This document shows positions 1 to 11,235 of a stretch of 64,000 nt of DNA, one piece after another. Below the pieces are notes generated by a model, which did not search any database, had not been told where the DNA came from, and saw only the letters and a list, made by a program, of their open reading frames with translations. The translations under genes and the position numbers were made by a program. Position 1 is the first letter of the stretch. Each line of letters begins with the position of its first letter. The DNA comes from Sphingomonadaceae bacterium 3R27C6 (lineage in GTDB: Bacteria > Pseudomonadota > Alphaproteobacteria > Sphingomonadales > Sphingomonadaceae), in the NCBI GenBank assembly GCA_005503215.1, contig SCNS01000001.1, positions 310,001 through 374,000 of the forward strand. Reading direction: 5' to 3'.

Positions 1-432
1 TCGCTGATCGGCAATCCGGCGCTGCCCGCTCCGCACGCCGCGCGCGATGCGGCGGCGAAGCCGCGCGGCGTGTTCGCGATTACGCGGCACCCGATGATGT
101 GGGGCTTCGCGCTGTGGGCCTTTGCGCATGTGCTGGTGATGCCGACCACGGCGCAGATCATCCTGTCCGCGACGATCGTCTTCCTCGCGATTGTCGGTTC
201 GGCGGGGCAGGATGCGAAGAAGGCGCGGCTGATGGGCGATGCCTGGCGCCAGTGGGCGGCGCGGACAAGTTTCGTGCCTTATGCGCGGCAGGTCGGCGGG
301 GGTGCGCCATGGGCCGACACGATCCCGCGGCCGCACGCGCTGCTGGGTGGAATCATGCTATGGCTGGTCGCGACCTGGGCGCATGGCGCGCTCGGCTATA
401 TGGTCGCCGGGATCTGGCGCTGGATGGGATAA
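1..432 (+). CDS. NnrU family membrane protein, C-terminal part
   Basis: The gene starts before the window; the reading frame is open from base 1 and gives the last 143 residues. Three hydrophobic segments are visible (around residues 28-45, 48-62 and 113-137), with the motif ITRHPMMWGFALWA typical of the NnrU family of polytopic inner-membrane proteins. NnrU was named from denitrifiers, where it lies near nitrite and nitric oxide reductase genes, but its biochemical role is unknown and many carriers do not denitrify. No denitrification genes are seen here. The family call is fairly secure; a function is not. Confidence 0.75.
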   Translation, partial: SLIGNPALPAPHAARDAAAKPRGVFAITRHPMMWGFALWAFAHVLVMPTTAQIILSATIVFLAIVGSAGQDAKKARLMGDAWRQWAARTSFVPYARQVGGGAPWADTIPRPHALLGGIMLWLVATWAHGALGYMVAGIWRWMG

Positions 433-439
433 GACCCGA

Positions 440-976
440 ATGAACGCGGACACGCATCTCAACGACCTGTCGCTGCGGCTGCTTGGCCGCGCGTTCGACG
501 AGCTCGATCCCGAGGAATCGCGTGTGGTTGCGTCGATCGCAAAGCGCGCGCCCAGCAGCCGCGACGCCGCCGATATCGAGGATGCGCAGGCGAGCACCGG
601 CGACCGGCTGGCCGACCGGGTGGCGGCGGTCGGTGGCTCATGGGGCTTCATCATCGTCTTTGCGCTGATCCTGTTCGGCTGGATGCTGCTCAATTCGGAA
701 GTGCTCCAGCGCTTCGGCCTCGCGTTCGACCCCTATCCCTACATCTTCCTGAACCTGATGCTCTCGACGCTCGCGGCGATCCAGGCGCCGATCATCATGA
801 TGAGCCAGAACCGGCAGGCGGCGAAGGACCGGCTGACCGCGAGTGTCGATTACGAGATCAACCTGCGCGCCGAGCTGGAGATCATGCGGCTGCATGAGAA
901 GCTCGACCAGATGCGGATCGCCGAGCTGGCGGAGAAGGTCGACGCGCTGTGCGCGCGGCTGGATGCGAAGGCGTAG
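440..976 (+). CDS. DUF1003 domain membrane protein
   Basis: A 178-residue protein. I chose the ATG just after the upstream gene's stop because the DUF1003 pattern lies wholly after it. After a soluble N-terminal part of about 70 residues come two membrane segments (WGFIIVFALILFGWMLL, then YIFLNLMLSTLAAIQAPIIMM), the signature MSQNRQAAKDR, and a C-terminal helix rich in Glu, Leu and Lys that looks like a coiled coil. DUF1003 proteins are bacterial inner-membrane proteins with no established activity; some are described as cyclic-nucleotide-binding-like. It sits 7 bases after the NnrU-like gene and is probably cotranscribed with it. Confidence 0.8.
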   Translation: MNADTHLNDLSLRLLGRAFDELDPEESRVVASIAKRAPSSRDAADIEDAQASTGDRLADRVAAVGGSWGFIIVFALILFGWMLLNSEVLQRFGLAFDPYPYIFLNLMLSTLAAIQAPIIMMSQNRQAAKDRLTASVDYEINLRAELEIMRLHEKLDQMRIAELAEKVDALCARLDAKA

Positions 977-1017
977 GGCGGGGCGGATAGCGGCTTTGGG
1001 GTGGAAAGCTGCCGCTC

Positions 1018-1290
1018 CTAAAGGCCGAAGTATCGCACTCGGATAAATCTACCGATGTAGAATCCTGCGACGGCCCCTGCAGACGGCCAAAGAGGCCCGA
1101 ACAGGAAGTCCAGTCCGCTTGTAGAACGCAGATTCTCCGAGTGCTGACTCTGCCACCTGCTTATGTATCCAATCATGACGATTGGAACCGGCAGTAAAAC
1201 CAAGCACCCTACCTTGTGGCTCGGAGTCACTAAGCCGACAAAGACGCCTACAACGAGACCGATAATCAGGAGAGCTTCAATCCCGAGCAT
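1018..1290 (-). CDS. small hypothetical membrane protein
   Basis: A 90-residue open frame with two strong hydrophobic segments at the N-terminus (LLIIGLVVGVFVGLV and VGCLVLLPVPIVMIGYI) and a third, Gly-rich one near the C-terminus. Base composition is clearly lower in GC than the flanking genes, which fits recent acquisition. I do not recognise the family. It points toward the DUF1003 gene and away from the aldo/keto reductase, with no obvious partner. Its reality rests on membrane-like composition and absence of a competing frame, so the call is moderate. Confidence 0.45.
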   Translation of the reverse strand: MLGIEALLIIGLVVGVFVGLVTPSHKVGCLVLLPVPIVMIGYISRWQSQHSENLRSTSGLDFLFGPLWPSAGAVAGFYIGRFIRVRYFGL

Positions 1291-1355
1291 ACATGCTCTT
1301 ATGAGACATAATCAATTTCCGCAATTCGGTCGTTAACAGATGTCCGGCGAACGGC

Positions 1356-2351
1356 CTACAACCGCACCATCCGCATCCCCATCTCGCCATAACGCGGCCC
1401 GCTCGTCCCACCCTTCGGTGCCGCCGCGTCGATCGCGGCGAGGTCGTCGGCGGTCAGCGTGACCTCGGCCGCCGCGACGCTGTCCTCCATCGTCGCGCGG
1501 CGCTTGGTGCCGGGGATCGGGACGATATCGTCGCCCTGCGCGAGCAACCAGCCGAGCGCGACCTGCGCCTTCGACACGCCATGTTTGTCGGCGACGGCGC
1601 CGATTGCATCGACGATCGCGAGGTTGGCGGGGAAATTCTCTTCCGAATAGCGCGGATCGTTGCGGCGCCAGTCATTCTCGGGAAGCTCGTCGCGGCTGCG
1701 CACCGCGCCCGCGAGGAAGCCGCGGCCAAGCGGCGAATAGGGGACGAAACCGATGCCATTGTCGCGGCAGGCGCCGAGGATCTCGTCCTCGATGTCGCGC
1801 TCCCAGATCGAATATTCGCTCTGCAGCGCGGTGATCGGCGCGGCCTTCGCGGCGCGGCGGATCGTGTCGGGGCCGGCTTCGGACAGCGCGATGTGGCGGA
1901 TCTTGCCCTCCTTCACCAACTCCATCATCCCGCCGACCGTTTCCTCGATCGGCACCGACGGGTCGACGCGGTGCTGGTAGAAGAGGTCGATCGTGTCGAT
2001 GCCGAGCCGCTGGAGCGAGCCTTCGCACGCGGCGCGGGCATTGGCGGGCGAGCCGTCGACGCCGGTGATCTGTTTGCCCTCGAACTTGAAACCGAACTTG
2101 GTCGCGATGACAAGGCCGTCGCGCTTGCCCTTGATCGCATCACCCAGCAGTTCCTCGTTCGAGAAGGGGCCATAGATTTGCGCGGTGTCGAAGAAAGTGA
2201 CGCCAAGGTCGATCGCGCGGTGGATCGTGCGCGTCGATTCATCGAGGTCGGCGGCTTCGCCATAAAGGATATTGCCACCCTTGATCATCGGCATGCAGCC
2301 GATGCCGATCGCGGATACTTCGAGGCCGTGGCCGAGCTTGCGATATTTCAT
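1356..2351 (-). CDS. aldo/keto reductase
   Basis: A 331-residue NADPH-dependent oxidoreductase of the aldo/keto reductase superfamily (TIM barrel). The catalytic tetrad can be read as Asp in FFDTAQIYG, Tyr in the same motif, Lys in IATKFGF and His in FYQHRVD. The nicotinamide-phosphate region appears as VPIPGTKR near the C-terminus. It resembles the YhdN/AKR13-type group. Substrate unknown. Its start codon overlaps the stop of the upstream symporter gene by four bases (ATGA), so the two are very likely translated from one transcript. Confidence 0.92.
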   Translation of the reverse strand: MKYRKLGHGLEVSAIGIGCMPMIKGGNILYGEAADLDESTRTIHRAIDLGVTFFDTAQIYGPFSNEELLGDAIKGKRDGLVIATKFGFKFEGKQITGVDGSPANARAACEGSLQRLGIDTIDLFYQHRVDPSVPIEETVGGMMELVKEGKIRHIALSEAGPDTIRRAAKAAPITALQSEYSIWERDIEDEILGACRDNGIGFVPYSPLGRGFLAGAVRSRDELPENDWRRNDPRYSEENFPANLAIVDAIGAVADKHGVSKAQVALGWLLAQGDDIVPIPGTKRRATMEDSVAAAEVTLTADDLAAIDAAAPKGGTSGPRYGEMGMRMVRL

Positions 2352-3595
2352 GGCGTTTCTCCTGCTGCTTCCTTCTCGACCCCGTCGGCGGCATATTTGG
2401 TCGCGGCGACATCGCCGATGACATTACCTAGGGTTCGGAAGATGTCGGGAAAAGTCTCGACCGCGACGAGCAGCCCGAGCGGCGCGACGGGGACGCCCAT
2501 CGACACCGCGATCGGCGCGATCGAGGTCACGAAGCTGATCGAGCCGGGCAGGCTGACCGAAGAGAGCGCCGCGGCGATCGCGACCGCGAGGCCGACTGCC
2601 ATCTCCCAAGGCGTCAGCTCGACACCGAACAGCCACGCGACATAGACGACGACCGCGAGGTTCATCGCCGGGCTGGTGAAGCGGAACAGCGCGACCGCGA
2701 GCGGCAGCACGACGTCGGCTTTCTTCGGATCGACGCCGAGTTCCTCCGACGATTTCAGCATTGCGGGGAGGCTGGCGAGCGAGCTTTGCGTGCTGATCGC
2801 GACCGCGAGCGTCGGGACCATCGCGCGGATGAAGCGCGGCAGCGGGATGCCGACGACGAGCCACGCGAGCAGGAGGCCGAGGAGAAGGCAGCTTACGCCG
2901 ATCGCCGACAGAATCAGCACATAATGGATGAGCCCGCCAAACGCCGCGACCCCCGCCTTGACCGCGAGCGCATAGCCCAGCGCGAAAACGCCGATCGGTG
3001 CGAGTGCGAGGACCCAGCCGATGACGATCAGCATCGCGTCGCCCAGCGCCTTGAACAGCCCCGACAGCGTCGCGCGCTGCACGGGTTCAAGCTTGGTGAT
3101 CGCGAAGGCGAAAATCGTCGTGAAGACGATCAGCGGCAGGATCGCGGTCTCGGCCGCCGCGGCAATCGGGTTGGTTGGGATCAGCGAGAGCAGGAAATCG
3201 CCGAAGGTCGGCGACGGTCCTGCCTGCGTCGTGCCGCCAAGGCCGTGGCGCAGCGCTTCGGCGGCGCCGGGCGACAGCGGGAAGAGGCGCAGCAGCAGCG
3301 GCGCCAGAAACAGTGTCATCAGCCCCGAAAGCGTGATCGCGCCGAGGAAGATCATCACCGCGCGAAAGGCGAGTTTGCCCGCGCGCGCGGCGTCGGCGGT
3401 GGCGGTGATTCCGGTGATGAGCAGCGCGACGACGAGCGGGACGATCGTCATCTTCAAGGCGTTGAGCCAGAGCAGCCCGATCGGTTCGACAAAGGGAAGC
3501 GAGGCGGTTCCGGCATCGGGGGACACCAGCTCGACGCCGATTCCCAAAAGCATGCCGGCGACGAGCGCCGAAAGGATGAACCAAGCGGATTTCAA
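2348..3595 (-). CDS. dicarboxylate/amino acid:cation symporter (DAACS family)
   Basis: An inner-membrane secondary transporter of the SDF family, about 415 residues, with eight or so membrane segments. Family signatures are the serine-rich re-entrant loop around ISTQSSLASLPAM and the conserved FRFTSPAMNLAVVVY segment of TM7, plus PGSISFVTSIAP in the second re-entrant hairpin. Likely substrates are C4-dicarboxylates, Glu or Asp, driven by sodium or protons. No ATG is available near the N-terminus. I prefer the TTG at 3595, preceded by GGGAGA at good spacing; a TTG at 3634 would add 13 residues. It is translationally coupled to the aldo/keto reductase. Confidence 0.9.
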   Translation of the reverse strand: MKSAWFILSALVAGMLLGIGVELVSPDAGTASLPFVEPIGLLWLNALKMTIVPLVVALLITGITATADAARAGKLAFRAVMIFLGAITLSGLMTLFLAPLLLRLFPLSPGAAEALRHGLGGTTQAGPSPTFGDFLLSLIPTNPIAAAAETAILPLIVFTTIFAFAITKLEPVQRATLSGLFKALGDAMLIVIGWVLALAPIGVFALGYALAVKAGVAAFGGLIHYVLILSAIGVSCLLLGLLLAWLVVGIPLPRFIRAMVPTLAVAISTQSSLASLPAMLKSSEELGVDPKKADVVLPLAVALFRFTSPAMNLAVVVYVAWLFGVELTPWEMAVGLAVAIAAALSSVSLPGSISFVTSIAPIAVSMGVPVAPLGLLVAVETFPDIFRTLGNVIGDVAATKYAADGVEKEAAGETP

Positions 3596-3651
3596 GACGG
3601 ATTCTCCCGGCGTTTTTTCTGGCCTGCTTGCCAAGCAAAAGAGGGTGACTT

Positions 3652-3703
3652 AGAGCACCTCCCGAAAGAAACGGGAACCGGTTTTTGGGCCGGGAAATGC
3701 TCC
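3652..3703 (+). repeat. imperfect palindromic repeat element
   Basis: An imperfect inverted repeat beginning AGAGCA and ending TGCTCC, with internal arms CCCGAAAGAAACGGG and GGGCCGGGAAA. This AGAGCAtttcccg...cgggaaatgctct type is familiar as a dispersed extragenic palindrome in alphaproteobacterial genomes. It lies between the symporter and glmM, which diverge. Only one copy is seen in this window, so its repetitive nature is from general knowledge. Confidence 0.5.
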
Positions 3704-3770
3704 GCGGGGGCCATCCCGTGGGAAGCCGGGGCAGGCATTTGCCGGGCGATGGTTAGGTAGCTGAGGGAAC

Positions 3771-5108
<1,338 letters not shown>

Positions 5109-5144
5109 CCATTTGATTTTTTTTAGAACCGAAAGAGACTTACC

Positions 5145-5369
5145 ATGCTTGAAATGCGACCCGATTGCGAAAAATGCGGACGCGATCTGCCCGCCAACCT
5201 TCACGGCGCCTTCATCTGCTCATTCGAATGCACCTTCTGCGCGAACTGCGCCGACAAGCTCGACGAGATTTGCCCCAATTGCGGCGGCGACCTGCTCGAC
5301 CGCCCGCTGCGCGAGGGCGCGGCGCTGGCGAAATTCCCCGCTTCGACGGAGCGAAAGCATAAGGGGTGA
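5145..5369 (+). CDS. DUF1272 domain zinc-ribbon-like protein
   Basis: A 74-residue cytosolic protein with the DUF1272 pattern: MLEMRPDCEKCG, ICSFECTFCANCA and CPNCGGDL. It has eight cysteines in four CxxC or CxxxC pairs and so probably binds one or two zinc ions. The function of the family is unknown. Its stop overlaps the GTG start of the next gene, implying translational coupling with the ThiD fusion. The start ATG is preceded by AGAGAC, a usable ribosome-binding site. Confidence 0.85.
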   Translation: MLEMRPDCEKCGRDLPANLHGAFICSFECTFCANCADKLDEICPNCGGDLLDRPLREGAALAKFPASTERKHKG

Positions 5370-6508
5370 CCGCGCGCGTCCTGATTATCGCCGGTTCTGA
5401 CAGCGGCGGCGGTGCGGGCATCCAGGCCGATATCAAGGCGGTCACGATGCTCGGCGGCCATGCGATGACCGCGATCACCGCGATCACCGCGCAGAATACG
5501 CTGGGCGTGCAGGGCGTTCATCCGGTCCCGACCGCGATGGTATTGCAACAGATCGACAGCGTCGCGTCGGACATCGGCGTCGATGCGGTCAAGATCGGGA
5601 TGATCGGCAGCGCCGAAACCGCCGCTGCGGTCGCGGAGCGATTGTCGCGGCCCGATCTCGCGCAGGCGGCGCTCGTGTTCGATCCGGTGATGATCGCGAC
5701 GAGCGGATCGGTGCTCGCCGACACGGCGACGATCGACGCGTTTCGCGCGCTGCTCGATCGCGCGATGGTCGCAACGCCGAACCTACCCGAACTGGAAGCC
5801 TTGGGGGGCGAGGATGCGGTGCTTGCGCACGGCTGTTCGCTGCTCGTCAAGGGCGGCCACGCCGAGGGCGAGACGGTGATCGACCGGCTGCTCGAAACGG
5901 GCGAGGGCGAAGTCGCGCGCTGGGAAGCGCCGCGCATCGACACGCCGCACAGCCACGGGACCGGCTGCACGCTCGCGAGCGCGATCGCGACCGGGCTGGC
6001 ACAGGGCATGCCGCTCGAGCCCGCGATCGCGCGCGCGCGCGATTTCGTGCGGCTTTCGCTGCACGATGCGCCCGGGCTCGGGCAGGGGCATGGCCCGATG
6101 GGGCAGCAATATGTGCGCAACGACGGGCTGTTCACCGGCCCCGCGCTCAATCAGGTCACGCTGCCCGCGAACGACTATGCGGTGTCGGTCGCTTTCTACA
6201 AACAGATGGGGCTGACACAGATCGTCGATAGCCCCGACAATGGTTACGCGCGGTTCGAGGCCGCCAACGGGGTGACGCTGTCGATCCACGTCGGCGACGG
6301 CGCGGCGGGCGGGGCGACCACTTATCTGGAGAGCGGCGCGCTCGATGCATGGGTAGCTTACCTCGCGCGGCGCGGGGTGCGGTTCGAGCAAATGCCGAAG
6401 GACGAGGAATGGGGCTGGCGCGAGGCACGGCTGGCCGATCCCGCCGGCAATCGGCTGTGTCTCTATCAGGCGGCCGAATATCGGCGTTACCCACCGTGGC
6501 GCATATGA
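5366..6508 (+). CDS. thiD: ThiD (HMP/HMP-P kinase) fused to a VOC/glyoxalase-like domain
   Basis: A 380-residue two-domain protein starting at a GTG that overlaps the upstream stop. Residues 1-255 are hydroxymethylpyrimidine (phosphate) kinase of the ribokinase fold: [47 protein letters not shown] and the anion-hole motif [12 protein letters not shown]. It should phosphorylate HMP and HMP-P in thiamine synthesis or salvage. Residues 262-378 form a vicinal-oxygen-chelate domain ([18 protein letters not shown] ... [13 protein letters not shown]). The frame is continuous, with no stop or new start at the junction. Stand-alone ThiD is about 265 residues, so the VOC domain is an addition of unknown purpose. 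The gene overlaps rnhB by four bases. Confidence 0.9.
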   Translation: MTARVLIIAGSDSGGGAGIQADIKAVTMLGGHAMTAITAITAQNTLGVQGVHPVPTAMVLQQIDSVASDIGVDAVKIGMIGSAETAAAVAERLSRPDLAQAALVFDPVMIATSGSVLADTATIDAFRALLDRAMVATPNLPELEALGGEDAVLAHGCSLLVKGGHAEGETVIDRLLETGEGEVARWEAPRIDTPHSHGTGCTLASAIATGLAQGMPLEPAIARARDFVRLSLHDAPGLGQGHGPMGQQYVRNDGLFTGPALNQVTLPANDYAVSVAFYKQMGLTQIVDSPDNGYARFEAANGVTLSIHVGDGAAGGATTYLESGALDAWVAYLARRGVRFEQMPKDEEWGWREARLADPAGNRLCLYQAAEYRRYPPWRI

Positions 6509-7059
6509 TCGTCGGGGTCGACGAGGCCGGGCGCGGACCGCTCGCCGGGCCCGTCGTCGCGGCGGCGGTGCTGCTCTGCGAAGGCGGCATCCCCGGGCTC
6601 GATGACAGCAAAAAACTCACGGCAAAGCGCCGCGCCGAACTCGAAGCACAGATCAAGGCGCGCTGCCGCTGGGGCGTTGGCGAGGCGAGCGTTGCGGAGA
6701 TCGACCGCGTCAACATCCTGCAGGCGACCTTCCTTGCGATGACGCGCGCGGTCGAGGCGCTGGGGTTCGAGCCCGCGGAGATTCTCGTCGATGGCAACCG
6801 GCTGCCGCGCTGGCGCTACACCGCGACCGCGATCATCGGCGGCGATGCGCTGCACCCGTGCATTTCGGCGGCGAGTATCATCGCGAAGGAACATCGCGAC
6901 CGTTTCATGGTCGCCGCGGCGCGCGACTTTCCCGGCTTTGGCTGGGAAACCAACATGGGCTATGGTACGGCGCAGCATCTCGCGGCGCTGCGCCAGCATG
7001 GCCCGACGCCGCACCATCGGACCAGTTTTGCCCCGGTCGCACAAATGCAGCTGGTCTGA
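6505..7059 (+). CDS. rnhB: ribonuclease HII
   Basis: Removes RNA primers and single misincorporated ribonucleotides from DNA. The 184-residue protein begins [16 protein letters not shown], carrying the first two acidic active-site residues (Asp-Glu); [17 protein letters not shown] and the C-terminal SIIAKEHRD and MGYGT motifs complete the family pattern. The start I chose overlaps the thiD stop (ATGA). A GTG nine bases upstream is possible. An upstream in-frame extension exists but lies inside thiD and lacks family similarity. Confidence 0.95.
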   Translation: MIVGVDEAGRGPLAGPVVAAAVLLCEGGIPGLDDSKKLTAKRRAELEAQIKARCRWGVGEASVAEIDRVNILQATFLAMTRAVEALGFEPAEILVDGNRLPRWRYTATAIIGGDALHPCISAASIIAKEHRDRFMVAAARDFPGFGWETNMGYGTAQHLAALRQHGPTPHHRTSFAPVAQMQLV

Positions 7060-7075
7060 AGCCGAGGGGAAGAGG

Positions 7076-7972
7076 ATGAGCAGGGGATTTACGGCCGACG
7101 ATGTGTCGGTCCAGACCGGCCGCACCTTTCTTGTCACCGGTGCCAATGCCGGAATCGGGTTCGAAACCACCAAAATCCTCGCGGCGCGCGGCGCGCATGT
7201 GATCCTTGCCTGCCGCGATGAGGACAAGGCCGAGGTGGCGATGAACCGCATCTGGGTCGACGTACCGAAAGCCGAATTGTCGTTCCAGCCGCTCGATCTC
7301 GCCGATCTCGACCAGGTCCGCGATGCGGCGAAGGCGGTGCTCGCGGGACCGCGGATCGATGTCCTCATCAACAATGCGGGGGTGATGATCCCGCCCCGGA
7401 CGCTGACCAAGCAGGGTTTCGAACTGCAATTCGGGGTCAACCACCTCGGCACCTTCGCGCTGACCGGCCTTGTTCACCCGCATGTCGACGACCGCATCGT
7501 CATCACCGGCAGCATCGCGCACCGGAACGGCGCGATGGATTACAGCGACCTGTCGGCGTCGCGCAGCTATCACAATTGGGCGCGCTATCAGATGAGCAAG
7601 CTCGCGAACCTGCTCCATATGTTCGAGCTCGACCGGCGGTTGAGCGCCGCGGGTCGCGCGACGCAGGCGATCGGATGTCACCCGGGGGTCGCGCTCACCG
7701 AACTCACGCGCCACCTGCCGTTGCCGCTCCGCACGATGACCCCGCTCGCAGGGCCTTTCTTCAACAGCGCGGCACAGGGCGCGTGGCCGACCTTGCAGGC
7801 GGCGACGGGCGCGCGGGTACAGGGCGGCGATTATCTGGGGCCGCAGGGGCTCGGCGAGGTGTCCGGACGCTCGGGGCCGGCGCGCGCGACGCGCGATGCG
7901 CGCGATCCAAAGCTCGCGCGTGAGCTGTGGCAGCGTTCGATCGACCTGACCGGGGTCGATCCGGGGCTTTGA
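7076..7972 (+). CDS. short-chain dehydrogenase/reductase, retinol dehydrogenase-like
   Basis: A 298-residue classical SDR with Rossmann motif VTGANAGIGFE, NAD(P)-stabilising NNAGVM, catalytic Ser in ITGSIAH and the YxxxK motif seen as YQMSK. The CRDEDKA segment after beta-strand 2 favours NADPH. The arrangement resembles the WW-domain/retinol dehydrogenase group. Substrate unknown. It follows rnhB after 16 bases, with AGAGG just before the ATG, and may be read from the same transcript. Confidence 0.88.
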   Translation: MSRGFTADDVSVQTGRTFLVTGANAGIGFETTKILAARGAHVILACRDEDKAEVAMNRIWVDVPKAELSFQPLDLADLDQVRDAAKAVLAGPRIDVLINNAGVMIPPRTLTKQGFELQFGVNHLGTFALTGLVHPHVDDRIVITGSIAHRNGAMDYSDLSASRSYHNWARYQMSKLANLLHMFELDRRLSAAGRATQAIGCHPGVALTELTRHLPLPLRTMTPLAGPFFNSAAQGAWPTLQAATGARVQGGDYLGPQGLGEVSGRSGPARATRDARDPKLARELWQRSIDLTGVDPGL

Positions 7973-8001
7973 CCTCGCAACGCAAAATTTTTTTCGGGGG
8001 T

Positions 8002-8153
8002 GAGTCTTCATCGCCACACCACCAGTGGTTGAGTCTCCGAGTCGCGGCCGACTCCATATGGTGTGCCAGACTCGTTTCGTTCTCATCGCGTTAACCAGTT
8101 AGAGAGGCGGAATCCCTAGAGTCCGGTGCTTGACGGCGGACTCCGCTGGACTC
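8002..8153 (+). promoter_or_regulatory. ccrM leader with nine GANTC methylation sites
   Basis: The 218-base gap in front of ccrM holds nine GANTC pentamers within 152 bases, starting at 8002, 8031, 8039, 8050, 8069, 8110, 8119, 8139 and 8149. By chance about one per 256 bases is expected. A TTAACC element at 8091, resembling a CtrA half-site, lies among them. In Caulobacter ccrM transcription depends on CtrA and on the methylation state of GANTC sites in its leader, so methylation-sensitive autoregulation is a sound inference here. Confidence 0.8.
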
Positions 8154-8187
8154 ATCAGGGCCTTCTTACGAGCAAGGAACGGGGTGA

Positions 8188-9329
<1,142 letters not shown>

Positions 9330-9330
<1 letters not shown>

Positions 9331-10460
9331 TGTTTCAGCCGCTGACCAAGCCCGACTTCGGCGCCGCGTCGGCGGATGCGCAAATCTATTGTCGCCCGAC
9401 CTGCTTCGTCGACCGCCCGCACGAGCTTGATGACGATTGCCTGCGGATCGCCGACTCGATGGTCTGGTTCGCGGCATGGCACCTCAGCCTTCGCGACGGT
9501 CTGACCGTCAAATCGGCGATCGTTCCGGTTCCCGAATGGGACGGCTGGATCGCCGCAATGCCCGACCGGCTGGCGCAGGCGGCCAATGCGCAGCGCGCCG
9601 GTGTCGTGCGGCCGCGCGGTGTGCTGCAACTCGGTGAGCGGAAAATCCGGCTGAGCGAGCCGCAGCTCATGGGCATTTTGAACGTCACCCCCGACAGTTT
9701 TTCGGACGGCGGCAAGCATGTCGATGCCGTCGCCGCGGCCGAGGCCGGCTTCGCGATGGGCGCCGCGGGGGCGGCTATCATCGATGTCGGCGGCGAATCG
9801 ACACGTCCCGGCGCGCCGCTGGTCTGGGAAGGCGACGAGATCAAGCGCATCGAAGGCGTGGTGTCGGCGCTCGCGCGGGGCGGTGTCGCGGTGTCGATCG
9901 ATACGCGCAAGGCCGCGGTGATGGAGGCCGCGCTCGCTGCCGGCGCGCGGATCGTCAACGACATCTCGGCGCTGCGCTACGACGACCGCGCCATGGAAGT
10001 CGTCGTGCACGCGGGTTGCCCCGTCGTGCTGATGCACGCGCCCTCGGCCAAGAGCGATCCGCATGAGGGCGGCAATTACGCGCATATACTGTTCGACGTC
10101 TACGACATGCTCGCCGAGCGCGTCGCGGCGTGCGCCGCCGCCGGGGTCGACCCGGCGAAGATCATCGTCGATCCGGGGCTTGGCTTCGGCAAGGGTGTCG
10201 GCGACAACCTCGCGCTCATCAACGGCATTGCGCTGTTTCACACATTGGGCTGCCCAATCCTGTTCGGCGCCAGCCGCAAGCGGATGATCGGCGCGCTTGA
10301 TAATGAAGCGGCGGCCGACCAGCGGCTCGGCGGCACCGTGGCGCTGCATTATCAGGCGGCGGCGCACGGCGCCCAATTGCTGCGCGTCCACGACATCGCC
10401 GAGAACCGGCAGGCGCTGCGCGTGTGGCGGGGGCTGCGCGACGCGGCGCTGACCGTCTAA
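9330..10460 (+). CDS. folP: dihydropteroate synthase with N-terminal extension
   Basis: Condenses 7,8-dihydropterin pyrophosphate with p-aminobenzoate in folate synthesis; the sulfonamide target. The enzyme domain begins near residue 113 (MGILNVTPDSFSDGG) and shows IIDVGGESTRPGA, IVNDISALRYD, DPGLGFGKGVGDN and GASRKRMIG. The protein is 376 residues against about 280 for E. coli FolP. The extra 110 N-terminal residues, in frame from an ATG overlapping ccrM, have no motif I recognise. The 3' end overlaps the convergent SDR gene by four bases. Confidence 0.95.
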
Positions 10461-11173
10461 AGCGAATAGCCCCCGTCGGCGGCGAGCACCGCGCCGGTGA
10501 TATTCGCCGCATCGTCGGACAACAGGAAGACGATCTGCCGCGCGACCTCTCCGGCACTCGCCCAGCGGCCGAGCGGCGTCGCCGCCTTTGCCATCGCGTC
10601 GATCGCGGCCTCGCGGCTGCCATATTCGGCGATCATCGCAGGGAAAAAGTCGAGGTCGTCCCAAATCGGAGTGTCGACGCCGCCCGGGGCAATCGCGTTG
10701 ACGCGAATGCCGTGCGGCGCGCCTTCCTTCGCCGCGACACGCGCCAGTTGGATAACGCCGGCCTTCGACGCGCCATAGGCGCCAACCCCGGGCTCGGCCT
10801 TGATCCCCGAGATCGAAGCGGTGACCGCGATTGCGCCACCGCGTCCGTGCGCGATCATCGCACGCATCGCCGCGCGCAGGGTCAGCATCGCGCCATCGAG
10901 GTTGACCGACAGCGTACGGCGCCAGCGCGCGAAATCCATTTCGGCGATCGCGCCCGCGCTGGAAATGCCGGCGTTGACAACCGCAAGGTCGATGTCCGCG
11001 AGATCGCCGCCCAGCGCCTCCCACATTTCGGGACTCGCGACGTCGCGTCCTTGCGAAACGTCCACGCCGATGACGCGCGCGCCGCTTTCTGCGAGCAGCG
11101 CCGCGGTGGCCGCGCCGATGCCCGAGCAATGGCCCGTGACGAGCGCGGTTCGTCCGTTAAATGATCGGGTCAT
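10457..11173 (-). CDS. SDR family oxidoreductase
   Basis: A 238-residue classical short-chain dehydrogenase. Motifs: VTGHCSGIGAAT (the usual Gly after VTG is His, so the glycine loop is slightly unusual), VVNAGIS, catalytic Ser in TASISG, YGASK and the NAIAPGGVDTP segment, ending with the family's GAVLAADGGYSL tail. Asp near the end of beta-strand 2 (IGVDVSQ) favours NAD. Substrate unknown. The gene is convergent with folP. Confidence 0.92.
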   Translation of the reverse strand: MTRSFNGRTALVTGHCSGIGAATAALLAESGARVIGVDVSQGRDVASPEMWEALGGDLADIDLAVVNAGISSAGAIAEMDFARWRRTLSVNLDGAMLTLRAAMRAMIAHGRGGAIAVTASISGIKAEPGVGAYGASKAGVIQLARVAAKEGAPHGIRVNAIAPGGVDTPIWDDLDFFPAMIAEYGSREAAIDAMAKAATPLGRWASAGEVARQIVFLLSDDAANITGAVLAADGGYSL

Positions 11174-11235
11174 GGCGCCAGCCTATCGCCCCGCACCCGG
11201 CAAGTCGACCGCCCGGCGAATTCACTATCCCGCGG

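Noticed and set aside
11174..11235. Gap between the SDR and the NtrC-like gene considered as a small-RNA locus
   Set aside because: Only 62 bases and no hairpin or promoter pattern; nothing supports an RNA gene.
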